From: Gammaproteobacteria bacterium
Lineage (GTDB): Bacteria; Pseudomonadota; Gammaproteobacteria; Arenicellales; UBA868
DNA: 43,092 bases
Assembly: GCA_016776875.1 (NCBI GenBank)
Contig: JADHSN010000002.1
Span: forward strand, 1 to 43,092
Direction of reading: 5' to 3'
The notes below the pieces were generated by a model. That model was given only the letters and a program-made list of their open reading frames with translations. It did no database searches and had not been told where the DNA came from. This document shows, piece by piece, positions 1 to 8,218 of this stretch. Position 1 is the first letter of the stretch; the number at the start of each line of letters is the position of its first letter. The translations under genes were made by a program, and so were the position numbers.

Positions 1-303
1 AAACATGGCGGATACCCGTCATTTTATGGCGCCCAAGCCTACGACTCGATTATGCTGATTCAAAGCGCTGTCGAGTCGGTCAATGGCGATTTGTCAGATA
101 AAGATGCGGTTCGAGACGCACTTCGCTTGGCCAATTATGAATCGGTTCGCGGACCTTACACCTATGGGAACAACGGAATGCCGATTCAGAATTTTTACCT
201 TCGCGAGGTCGTTGAAGACGACGAAGGAAGATGGACCACAAAAGTGGTTGAGACGGTTTTTGAAAATCATCAGGACCCGTACGCATCGGACTGCAAGCTC
301 TAG
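1..303 (+). CDS. Liv-type ABC transporter substrate-binding protein, C-terminal part
   Basis: The reading frame is open from base 1, so the 5' part of the gene lies outside the window; about 100 residues remain. The segment starts near a PSFYGAQAYDS-like stretch, which is typical of the C-terminal lobe of Peripla_BP_6 (LivJ/LivK-like) periplasmic proteins, and continues with a helix and a short strand region before the stop. It lies directly before livH-livM-livG-livF homologues on the same strand, so it is most likely the binding protein of that importer. The ligand cannot be read from this fragment: the family binds branched-chain amino acids, amides, urea and other small compounds. Confidence 0.8.
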   Translation, partial: KHGGYPSFYGAQAYDSIMLIQSAVESVNGDLSDKDAVRDALRLANYESVRGPYTYGNNGMPIQNFYLREVVEDDEGRWTTKVVETVFENHQDPYASDCKL

Positions 304-384
304 GCGATTTCCTTGGGGTGACTATCGACTGTGAGTGCAGTCCTTAGGCAAGGTTAGACCGCGCTCGTTATCTAAGGGATCGGT

Positions 385-1311
385 ATGGACTGGAACCTAT
401 TAATATCCCAGTTGGTGAATAGTATTCAACTGGGATTGTTGCTCTTCCTACTCGCCTCTGGGCTCACGCTTATTTTTGGAATCATGGATTTCATTAACCT
501 GTCCCATGGCTCTTTTTATATGATGGGCGCTTATTTTTGTGGATCGATCGTTGCCGCAACGGGCTCTTTTTTCGCAGGGATTATTGTTGGACTCGTTGGC
601 GTCTTTTTTTTAGGCGCGCTTGTGGAGTGGTTGATTGCGCGCCGACTTTACAAAGAAAATCATTTAGATCATGTTCTAGTTACTTTTGGCTTGATTCTTG
701 TATTTGATGCGTTGGTTCATATCATCTGGGGGCCGTCCGGCCTCTCGATACCGCTGCCCGATTTTTTAAATGGGCAAATTCAATTAGGAAGCCTGGTGTT
801 TCCGATTTATCGTCTCGTCATTATTTCTGGCGGACTGGCAGTTGCGGGAATCCTCTATCTACTGATTTCAAGAACGCGTCTTGGAATGCTTATTCGAGCC
901 GGCGCGTCTAATCGCGATATGGTGGAATCATTAGGAATTAATATTAATCGACTGTTCCTGTTTGTGTTTGCGCTAGGAGCTGCGATGGCAGGTTTTGCCG
1001 GAATGCTCATCGCGCCGATTACAGAAGCGACGATCGGCATGGGTAATGACATCATCATTATTGCTTTTGTTGTCGTCATTGTTGGTGGGATAGGATCAAT
1101 CAAGGGTGCATTTTATGTTGCCCTCATGATTGGTTTTATCGATACCATGAGTCGATCTTATCTGGACGATTTTCTTGAGTTGCTGGCGTCCACGGCAGCT
1201 GCAGAGACCGCGGCGCCTGCAATTTCAGCGATGCTGGTTTATGTTTTGATGGCGGCTGTGCTTGCTTTCAAGCCAACTGGCTTATTCCCACCAACAGCAG
1301 GGAATCGCTGA
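385..1311 (+). CDS. Liv-type ABC transporter permease (LivH family)
   Basis: This is a 308-residue polytopic membrane protein with the BPD_transp_2 fold of LivH permeases. The N-terminal stretch around residues 20-45 (ASGLTLIFGIMDFINLSHG) is the family hallmark, and a conserved cytoplasmic loop (RTRLGMLIRAGASNRDMVESLGIN) sits near residues 163-186 and contacts the ATPases. A Shine-Dalgarno-like AAGGGA (374-379) lies five bases before the ATG. The stop overlaps the next ATG by one base, indicating translational coupling to the LivM-type partner. Together they form the membrane channel of the importer whose binding protein ends at 303. Substrate unknown. Confidence 0.9.
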   Translation: MDWNLLISQLVNSIQLGLLLFLLASGLTLIFGIMDFINLSHGSFYMMGAYFCGSIVAATGSFFAGIIVGLVGVFFLGALVEWLIARRLYKENHLDHVLVTFGLILVFDALVHIIWGPSGLSIPLPDFLNGQIQLGSLVFPIYRLVIISGGLAVAGILYLLISRTRLGMLIRAGASNRDMVESLGININRLFLFVFALGAAMAGFAGMLIAPITEATIGMGNDIIIIAFVVVIVGGIGSIKGAFYVALMIGFIDTMSRSYLDDFLELLASTAAAETAAPAISAMLVYVLMAAVLAFKPTGLFPPTAGNR

Positions 1312-2258
1312 TGGCCAAGCCGAGTGGTACGCGTTCGGTAAAAGTTTACCTGGGCATGTTGTTCTTGCTAGGTATTGCGCCACTTCTATTTCAATGGACC
1401 AATCAACCTTTCTTATTAGATCTACTGAGTCGAGGTCTGATTATTGGCATTGCTGCTCTAAGCCTTAATCTTATTTTAGGTTATGGCGGGATGATTAGCC
1501 TCGGCCATGTTGCGTATCTGGGTATTGGTGCTTACTGCGTAGGCATACCTGCTTACTATGATATTTATGATGGATGGATTCACCTAAGTTTGGCTGTTGT
1601 CACTTGCGCTTTATTTGCGCTAATTACGGGCGCCGTGAGTCTCCGGACGAAGGGGGTTTACTTCATCATGATTACGATGGCTTTTAGCCAGATGATCTAC
1701 TTTATATTCCTCAGTCTTGAGGAATATGGAGCGGACGATGGGTTGGTCATTTATGCAAGAAGTGAATTTCCGGTATGGATAAATATGGAAGGTGCCATTT
1801 CAATGTATTACTGGATTTTCGGTCTTTTAATATTGACCTTATTTTTCATTCATCGCCTAGTGAGATCTCGGTTTGGGCGAGTAATCATAGGGTCAAAATA
1901 TAATGATCTGCGCATGCAGTCACTGGGCTTCAATACTTATGGGTATCGCCTAACTTGTTATGTTATTTCAGCTGTTATCTGCGGCTTAGCAGGGGTATTG
2001 CTTGGAAATTTTACGAGTTTTATCAGTCCCGAAATGATGAGCTGGACCCGTTCTGGAGAGTTGATTTTCATGGTGATTATTGGCGGAACAGGGAGTCTAT
2101 TTGGCCCATTATTTGGCGCGCTATCGTTTTTATTTTTGGAAGAGGCTTTGTCATTAATCACGATTTACTGGCATTTAATTTTTGGTGGCCTGCTCATTGC
2201 ATTAGTACTGTTTGGGAAAGGCGGTATAGATGCTTGGCTCAGCAAGTTGGATAAATGA
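1311..2258 (+). CDS. Liv-type ABC transporter permease (LivM family)
   Basis: A 315-residue hydrophobic protein of the LivM permease family. It shows the N-terminal LILGYGGMISLGHVAYLGIGAY segment (near residues 53-75) that pairs with the LivH counterpart, and a conserved SLRTKGVYFIMITMAFSQM stretch (near residues 110-128). The ATG overlaps the preceding stop by one base and the stop overlaps the following ATG by four bases, so the gene sits inside a tightly coupled operon. It should form the heterodimeric membrane domain with the gene before it. Length and topology are normal for the family. Confidence 0.9.
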   Translation: MAKPSGTRSVKVYLGMLFLLGIAPLLFQWTNQPFLLDLLSRGLIIGIAALSLNLILGYGGMISLGHVAYLGIGAYCVGIPAYYDIYDGWIHLSLAVVTCALFALITGAVSLRTKGVYFIMITMAFSQMIYFIFLSLEEYGADDGLVIYARSEFPVWINMEGAISMYYWIFGLLILTLFFIHRLVRSRFGRVIIGSKYNDLRMQSLGFNTYGYRLTCYVISAVICGLAGVLLGNFTSFISPEMMSWTRSGELIFMVIIGGTGSLFGPLFGALSFLFLEEALSLITIYWHLIFGGLLIALVLFGKGGIDAWLSKLDK

Positions 2259-3028
2259 AGCAAAACATGCGGGCTGACAGCGTGCTTTTTATTAGGTCGT
2301 TGTGTAAAAGCTTTGGTGGCATCAAAGCAACTGACGACGTTAGTCTCTCTGTATGCCGCGGCGGTATTCACGCGGTAATTGGCCCCAACGGGGCTGGAAA
2401 AACAACGCTGATCGCCCAGTTATCGGGCCAAATCAGACCTGACTCGGGTGATATTGAATTTGACGGAAGGAGCATCCTGAGGGCGGGCATGGCTCAGCGG
2501 GCGAGGGCGGGCCTTGCCCGCTCGTTTCAAATCACAAGCGTTTTCCGAGAGATGACTATTCTGGAAAATGCGATGCTAGGCGTTCAGGGTGCGCAGGGTC
2601 ACTCGTATCGATTCTGGGCTCCAGTGCATCAGGATCAGGATCTCGCTGACATTGCGATGGATCACTTGATGACGGTCGGGTTGCATCATCGTTCAGGACG
2701 CATTGTGTCTAGCATTTCTCATGGGGAGCAACGCCAACTCGAGGTTGCAATGGCGCTCGCCATGCAGCCGAAAATGTTGTTACTAGATGAGCCCATGGCC
2801 GGAATGGGAAAAGAAGAAACGTTTCGAATGATTGAAATTTTGTCATCGGTTGGAGCTGAAAAAACAATTTTGATGGTGGAACATGATATGGACGCGGTTT
2901 TTTCGCTCGCAGATCAACTTTCGGTCATGGTTAATGGGCGAGTAATCGCAACGGATTCAGTAGCGAAAATTCGCTCGAATCCCGAGGTTCAAAAATCCTA
3001 CTTGGGTGGCAGTTGTGCTAAAGATTGA
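2255..3028 (+). CDS. Liv-type ABC transporter ATP-binding protein (LivG family)
   Basis: A 257-residue ABC ATPase. Walker A is GPNGAGKTT at residues 43-51; the signature motif has the variant form SHGEQ, followed by a Walker B LLLDEPMAGM and a switch histidine in MVEHDMD. The insertion after Walker A and the ARSFQIT Q-loop region are typical of LivG rather than LivF. It overlaps the upstream permease by four bases and the downstream LivF gene by up to 23 bases. It should energise the LivH/LivM pair together with the next gene product. Confidence 0.9.
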   Translation: MKQNMRADSVLFIRSLCKSFGGIKATDDVSLSVCRGGIHAVIGPNGAGKTTLIAQLSGQIRPDSGDIEFDGRSILRAGMAQRARAGLARSFQITSVFREMTILENAMLGVQGAQGHSYRFWAPVHQDQDLADIAMDHLMTVGLHHRSGRIVSSISHGEQRQLEVAMALAMQPKMLLLDEPMAGMGKEETFRMIEILSSVGAEKTILMVEHDMDAVFSLADQLSVMVNGRVIATDSVAKIRSNPEVQKSYLGGSCAKD

Positions 3029-3716
3029 AAACATCAACTCATTTTATGGATCGATCCAGGCGTTATTTGGCATGGGTCTAGAATGTAAGGAAGGAAAGCT
3101 CACAACGTTGCTCGGTCGAAACGGAATGGGCAAAACAACGACCGTGAAGTCCATTATCGGCAAGGTTTCGGTGACGCATGGAGAGATTTCTTTTCGTGGC
3201 GAGTCAATCATAGGCATGCCGACCTATGACATTATTCGGAAAGGAATTGGATTGGTTCCGGAAGGGCGACACATTTTTCCTAACTTGAGCGTAAAAGAAA
3301 ACCTAGTCGCAACTGCTAACAAAAATTCAGGCCTGGCGACTGAATGGACGGTAGATCAAGTTGTCGAGTTTTTCCCCGCGCTTGGCGATCGACTCAATCA
3401 TATGGGAGATCAGTTATCGGGAGGGGAGCAGCAGATGTTAGCTATTGGACGCGCTCTCATGCTTAATCCTCAAATGTTAATACTTGACGAGGCAACTGAA
3501 GGATTAGCACCTCTTGTTCGTCAGGAAATTTGGAATCGCCTTGTGGAAATCAAGCAGTTAGGTATCACGATTCTGCTGATAGACAAGAATATCGACGAGT
3601 TTATCGATATATCGGACTTCCACTACATTATTGAAAAAGGCCGGCAGGTTTGGGCAGGCCCTTCAAGGGAGTTGGTCGATGATTCTGGATTGAAAGCACG
3701 GTACCTTGGCATTTAA
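3006..3716 (+). CDS. Liv-type ABC transporter ATP-binding protein (LivF family)
   Basis: A 236-residue ABC ATPase with Walker A GRNGMGKTT (residues 37-45), a full LSGGEQQ signature and Walker B LILDEATEGL. The phrase YDIIRKGIGLVPEGRHIFPNLSV is characteristic of LivF. The first usable start is GTG at 3006, inside the end of livG; a second GTG at 3015 is also possible. The switch position reads LLIDKNID instead of the usual LLVEQN, so both the conserved glutamine and the histidine-like position are changed, a variant worth noting. This is the last gene of the importer operon. Confidence 0.9.
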   Translation: MAVVLKIENINSFYGSIQALFGMGLECKEGKLTTLLGRNGMGKTTTVKSIIGKVSVTHGEISFRGESIIGMPTYDIIRKGIGLVPEGRHIFPNLSVKENLVATANKNSGLATEWTVDQVVEFFPALGDRLNHMGDQLSGGEQQMLAIGRALMLNPQMLILDEATEGLAPLVRQEIWNRLVEIKQLGITILLIDKNIDEFIDISDFHYIIEKGRQVWAGPSRELVDDSGLKARYLGI

Positions 3717-3756
3717 TTTTTCAAAGACGCGGCTTGGTCCGGCACGTATCTAGAAA

Positions 3757-3811
3757 TTGACCACGATTTTTTTACATACAGATCAAAGTTTCACTTTTGT
3801 TTCGATATAAT
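3757..3811 (+). promoter_or_regulatory. possible sigma70 promoter upstream of the RND operon
   Basis: In the AT-rich spacer after livF there is a perfect TATAAT (3806-3811). No good -35 box sits at 17 bp; a TTGACC at 3757-3762 is too distant to be its partner. The -10 match is seen directly, its activity is inference. Confidence 0.3.
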
Positions 3812-3848
3812 TAAATATAAGCAAGACGACAATCTAATTTTCTGACGC

Positions 3849-3893
3849 GTGACGTTTGCTGAAAAATTCACGTGTAGCGCCTTTAAACGTCAC
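3849..3893 (+). repeat. inverted repeat upstream of the RND adaptor gene
   Basis: GTGACGTTT (3849-3857) and AAACGTCAC (3885-3893) are perfect 9-bp inverted arms around 27 bases, and GCT (3858-3860) can extend the stem against AGC inside the loop. No U-tract follows, so it is not a clear terminator for livF. It lies downstream of the TATAAT at 3806 and about 80 bp before the adaptor start, so it would be in the 5' leader of the efflux transcript or be a regulator site. Confidence 0.45.
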
Positions 3894-3976
3894 CCCACCT
3901 TGGGTAGGAACGCGAAAATCTGCGATTACGCCTCAGTTCAGGGGTCGATTGGCAACCAATTAATGGGAGTATTTTG

Positions 3977-5062
3977 ATGGGCAAGTCTGTATGGATCGCT
4001 CTGGTGCTTTTGCTAGGTGTCTCGGCCTGGATCGGATCAGGGTTTTTGAGTCAATCGGAAGAGTCTATCGCCCCGTCATCAGGCTCGGATTCAGGCGATT
4101 TTTCGCTGCGGGCAGCCGCAAGTATTCCCACCGTTCAGACTCGTCTCGTCAAGGCAGAAGATGTGGATCAGGTTTTAGGTTTAATGGGGGTCACGGTTGC
4201 GAACCGAAGTGTTGAAGTGGACGTGCAGTCAAAAGGCATAATTGCGGGCCTGAATGTCAGAACCGGGGCAAGTGTTAAAAAAAATGAACTTCTTGCCACA
4301 ATTGGTCTCGAAGATCGTGACGTTAAACTTCGAGAGGCGCGTGCTGTCGTTAAGTTGCGTCAATCGGAATTCGATGCAGCGCTAAAATTATCCAAAAAAA
4401 ACCTGCAGTCGGAGACTGAGTTAACGCGCGCAGAGACTAATCTTGATTCCGCGAGAGCTTCACTGAAATCTGCCGAACTAGAGATTGCGCGCACCCAGAT
4501 CCGAGCGCCTTTTGGCGGGGTTATTGAAGAAAAGTTTGTGGAAATCGGGGATTTTGTGGACGTGGGTCACGCGGTATACAAAATCATTGACCTTTCGAAG
4601 ATAAAAATCCAGGGCCAGGTATCGGAGTATGATATTTCAACCGTGAAGGTTGGAATGCCGGCATCCCTAACTTTTTTGGGAGGCGGAAATCTTGAGGGCA
4701 TTGTCACATTTGTGTCGAAGCTCAGCGATAGCGCCACTCGAACGTTCAAGATTGAAGTGACTGCGCCGAATCGGGAGTTAGCGATTGCGAGCGGTAGAAC
4801 GGCAAAGATTGGCTTGAACCTGGGCGTTGCGCGAGCTCATCTACTGAGTCCTGCCGTCCTGACGCTCGATGATCAGGGTCGTATTGGTGTGAAGGTTGTG
4901 GATGCTGAGGATGAGGTTCAGTTTTTGCCGGTCGAATTAATTTCGGACACTCCAGATGGCATGTGGCTTTCAGGCTTGCCCGAGGTCGTCAATTTGATAA
5001 CGATGGGACATGAGTTTGTAGCGGTAGGACAGCGCGTGATCTCGGTTCCCACGAGCCCCTAG
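3977..5062 (+). CDS. RND efflux periplasmic adaptor (membrane fusion protein)
   Basis: A 361-residue HlyD/AcrA-like adaptor. An N-terminal membrane anchor or uncleaved signal (residues 3-24) is followed by a beta-barrel strand, a lipoyl half (SKGIIAGLNVRTGASVKKNE), a short helical hairpin (about residues 115-165) and the second lipoyl half containing RAPFGGVIEEKFVEIGDFV. It should bridge the inner-membrane pump encoded next to an outer-membrane channel; no TolC-like gene is nearby. A TTG at 3974 precedes the ATG in frame, but the ATG is preferred because GGGAG (3965-3969) lies seven bases before it. The gap to the pump gene is only seven bases, indicating one operon. Confidence 0.9.
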   Translation: MGKSVWIALVLLLGVSAWIGSGFLSQSEESIAPSSGSDSGDFSLRAAASIPTVQTRLVKAEDVDQVLGLMGVTVANRSVEVDVQSKGIIAGLNVRTGASVKKNELLATIGLEDRDVKLREARAVVKLRQSEFDAALKLSKKNLQSETELTRAETNLDSARASLKSAELEIARTQIRAPFGGVIEEKFVEIGDFVDVGHAVYKIIDLSKIKIQGQVSEYDISTVKVGMPASLTFLGGGNLEGIVTFVSKLSDSATRTFKIEVTAPNRELAIASGRTAKIGLNLGVARAHLLSPAVLTLDDQGRIGVKVVDAEDEVQFLPVELISDTPDGMWLSGLPEVVNLITMGHEFVAVGQRVISVPTSP

Positions 5063-5069
5063 TAAAACA

Positions 5070-8000
5070 ATGAGTTTGATTCAATCGGCCTTTGGGTATT
5101 CGAGAACCGTAATCCTCATTCTGATTTTTATTCTGTTGTCAGGGTCGATTGCTTATAAAGATATCCCGAAGGAATCAGAGCCTGATATTGATATCCCGAT
5201 CATTTACGTCACGCTTCATCTTGACGGAATTTCACCTGAGGATGCCGAGCGACTTTTAATCAGACCGGTCGAGCAGGAGCTCAAAAGCATTGAAGGAGTC
5301 AAGGAATTACGGTCGACTGGTTATGAGGGTGGCGCAAATGTTCTTCTCGAGTTTGACGCCGGATTCGATGCAGCAGCAGCGTTAACTGATGTACGCGAAG
5401 GTGTTGATTTAGCGAAAGGCAAGCTCCCCGCAGCTGCGGATGACCCTGAGATTCATGAGGTCAATTTCAGTTTATTTCCCGTGATTGTTGTCATTCTCTC
5501 AGGAGACGTTCCGGATCGTGCGTTATATCGCTTAGCGCGAGACCTTAAGGATTCGATTGAGGGGATTGGGGAGGTCTTAGAAGTCAATATCGCTGGAAAT
5601 CGTGATGAAGTTGTGGAGGCAATCGTTGATCCATTGAAGTTGGAAAGCTACGGTCTTGATCCGGCGCTCGCAGCGACTGCAGTGAGTGGTGCAAATTTGT
5701 TGGTTGCGGCGGGTGTTCAGGATACAGGTCAGGGTCGGTTTTCGATTAAGGTCCCAGGCCTTTTTGAAAGCGTGATGGATATTGCCGGGCTTCCAGTATT
5801 GGTCGATGGCGACGCGGTCGTAACGGTTGGCGATATTGCAGATGTCAGGCGAACCTTCCGTGATCCGGAGTCTTTTGCTCGTGTGAACGGGAAAACAGCT
5901 GTTGCGCTCGAAGTTTCAAAACGAACAGGTGAAAATGTAATTGCAACAATTTCCAAAGTTCGCGAAGTGGTTAAAACGCACCAGGTTAATTGGCCCGATA
6001 CGTTGCGTGATTCTGTTGAAGTTAGTTTTACCCAGGATCGATCCGATCAGATTAAAACGATGTTGGGTGATCTGCAAAATAGTGTTCTTAGCGCCGTAAT
6101 TCTTGTTATGGTGGTTGTTGTTGCTGCTCTCGGTGTTCGTAGCGGCCTGTTAGTTGGAATTGCGATCCCTGGTTCTTTTTTAGCTGCATTATTAATGCTT
6201 TACCTTGCAGGTGTTTCCCTCAATATTGTCGTTCTCTTTAGTCTCATTTTATCGGTGGGGATGCTGGTTGACGGTGCCATTGTTGTCACTGAATTCGCCG
6301 ATCGGAAACTCAGTGAGGGGTTGCCTAAGCGGCAGGCCTATTTGGAAGCCTCCCGGCGAATGGCGGCGCCTATTATTGCCTCCACAGCAACGACCTTGGC
6401 GGCATTTTTACCGCTTGTGTTTTGGCCGGGCGTGGTGGGCGAATTCATGAAGTATCTACCCATGACGGTGTTGATCACTTTAGTGGCGTCGTTAGGAATG
6501 GCGCTTGTTTTTGTGCCAATACTAGGTGGATTGATCGGCAGGCGCTCAGTAATCAGCAAGCGCGCCCTTGAAACAATAAAGGCAGGGGATCAGGGTGATC
6601 TCAACGCAACAAAAGGTTTTACACGAGGGTATTTGTCTATCCTTCGTTGGTCGGTGAATCGTCCTAAAACAATTTTAGGTTCAGCGGTCGTGTTATTAAT
6701 CGGTATGTTCATGATTTATGGTCGTCTGGGCCCCGGGGTTGAATTTTTTCCGGACATCGAGCCGGATAACGCCCAGATCCAGGTGCGGGCCCGGGGGAAT
6801 CTTTCTATAGATGAGCAGAATGCGATCATGCGTGAGGTCGAGACTCGCGTATTGAAAGTTAACGGGGTGCAGACTTTTTACACCCGGGTTGGGGCGGATC
6901 AGAATAGCGAGGAAGCGGAGGATATTGTAGGTTCAGTGTCCCTAGAATTTGGAGATTGGCGATTCCGGCCAAAAGTGGCTGAAATATTCGATCTGATGAG
7001 AGAAAGACTAGCTGATATGCCAGGTATTATTTTAGATCTGCGCAAAGAGGAAGGCGGCCCCCCGGTGGGCAAGCCGATTCAGATCCAACTCGCGTCTTAT
7101 GATCCTGATATTCTCGAGGATGCTGCGGCTAGCGTGCGAGCGAAGTTGGACAGCATGACCGGACTAACCAGCATTGAAGACTCCCGGTCTTTGCCTGGGA
7201 TTGATTGGACGCTGCAGGTCGATCGGGTGCAGGCTGCCAAGTTTGGAATTGATATTGGCAGTATCGGCAATATGATTCAGATGACGACTGCGGGCTATAA
7301 GATTGGCAAGTATCGACCTAATGACAGTGAGGACGAGATTGATATTCGGGTGCGGTTTCCAGAGGTGAATCGGACAGTGACCGGTCTCAATCAAGTTCGG
7401 GTAAATACGAGTCTGGGGGCTGTACCGGTCTCAAATTTTGTACAGCGTGAGGCAAAGCCAAAGACCGGTCGACTACGCCGTGTAGATGGTTTCCGGGTGA
7501 TTACGGTGAAGGCCGATGTCGAAGAGGGCGTGCTCGTTGACAGCAAGCTTAAAGCGCTGCGGGATTGGCTAAAAAGTGCGCAACTCGATCCAAAAATTCA
7601 GGTCAGCTTTAAGGGTGAGGATCAAGAGCAAGCAGAAGCTAAAGCTTTTTTGGGGAAAGCGTTTTCGGTTGCCCTGTTTTTGATGGCGTTGATCCTAATT
7701 ACCCAATTCAATAGTTTTTATCAGGCAGGCTTGATCTTGTTTGCGGTCGTGATGTCGACTGTGGGCGTTTTATTGGGACTCATGATCACGGGTGCACCTT
7801 TTGGCATTGTGATGAACGGCATCGGGGTCATCGCGCTGGCCGGCATTGTGGTGAATAACAACATTGTGCTTATTGATACTTATAACCGCTTGAGAACATC
7901 TGTTGCAGATCCTGTTGAAGCTGTTCTTCGCACTGGGGTTCAGCGCTTACGGCCGGTGATGCTTACGACCGCTACGACGGTACTTGGGCTGCTGCCCATG

Positions 8001-8213
8001 ATGCTCGGTATCAATATTGATTTTCTAACGCGGGAAGTCACGCAAGGAGCACCTTCAACCCAGTGGTGGACGCAACTCTCAACTTCGATTGTTTTTGGCC
8101 TAAGTTTCGCTACATTGTTGACGTTGGTCGTGACGCCTAGCGCTTTAGTACTTCAGGCCAATCTAATGAGTTGGCGCTCAAATTTCCGCCTCGCAACACC
8201 CTCCAATCACTAG
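5070..8213 (+). CDS. RND family efflux pump, inner-membrane subunit
   Basis: A 1047-residue proton-driven RND transporter with the usual duplicated architecture: TM1, a large periplasmic porter loop (about residues 35-335), TM2-6, then a second half repeating the same order after a cytoplasmic stretch near residues 500-530. The TM4 motif reads LVDGAIVV (D401, G402), so the second aspartate of the AcrB proton-relay pair (D407/D408) is glycine. The TM10 position matching AcrB Lys940 is Asn929 within VNNNIVLID. The TM11 LRPVMLTT motif is intact. These changes place it in an atypical branch rather than the AcrB drug-efflux core. Substrates are unknown. It ends five bases before the convergent glnS stop. 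Confidence 0.92.
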   Translation: MSLIQSAFGYSRTVILILIFILLSGSIAYKDIPKESEPDIDIPIIYVTLHLDGISPEDAERLLIRPVEQELKSIEGVKELRSTGYEGGANVLLEFDAGFDAAAALTDVREGVDLAKGKLPAAADDPEIHEVNFSLFPVIVVILSGDVPDRALYRLARDLKDSIEGIGEVLEVNIAGNRDEVVEAIVDPLKLESYGLDPALAATAVSGANLLVAAGVQDTGQGRFSIKVPGLFESVMDIAGLPVLVDGDAVVTVGDIADVRRTFRDPESFARVNGKTAVALEVSKRTGENVIATISKVREVVKTHQVNWPDTLRDSVEVSFTQDRSDQIKTMLGDLQNSVLSAVILVMVVVVAALGVRSGLLVGIAIPGSFLAALLMLYLAGVSLNIVVLFSLILSVGMLVDGAIVVTEFADRKLSEGLPKRQAYLEASRRMAAPIIASTATTLAAFLPLVFWPGVVGEFMKYLPMTVLITLVASLGMALVFVPILGGLIGRRSVISKRALETIKAGDQGDLNATKGFTRGYLSILRWSVNRPKTILGSAVVLLIGMFMIYGRLGPGVEFFPDIEPDNAQIQVRARGNLSIDEQNAIMREVETRVLKVNGVQTFYTRVGADQNSEEAEDIVGSVSLEFGDWRFRPKVAEIFDLMRERLADMPGIILDLRKEEGGPPVGKPIQIQLASYDPDILEDAAASVRAKLDSMTGLTSIEDSRSLPGIDWTLQVDRVQAAKFGIDIGSIGNMIQMTTAGYKIGKYRPNDSEDEIDIRVRFPEVNRTVTGLNQVRVNTSLGAVPVSNFVQREAKPKTGRLRRVDGFRVITVKADVEEGVLVDSKLKALRDWLKSAQLDPKIQVSFKGEDQEQAEAKAFLGKAFSVALFLMALILITQFNSFYQAGLILFAVVMSTVGVLLGLMITGAPFGIVMNGIGVIALAGIVVNNNIVLIDTYNRLRTSVADPVEAVLRTGVQRLRPVMLTTATTVLGLLPMMLGINIDFLTREVTQGAPSTQWWTQLSTSIVFGLSFATLLTLVVTPSALVLQANLMSWRSNFRLATPSNH

Positions 8214-8218
8214 GACGC

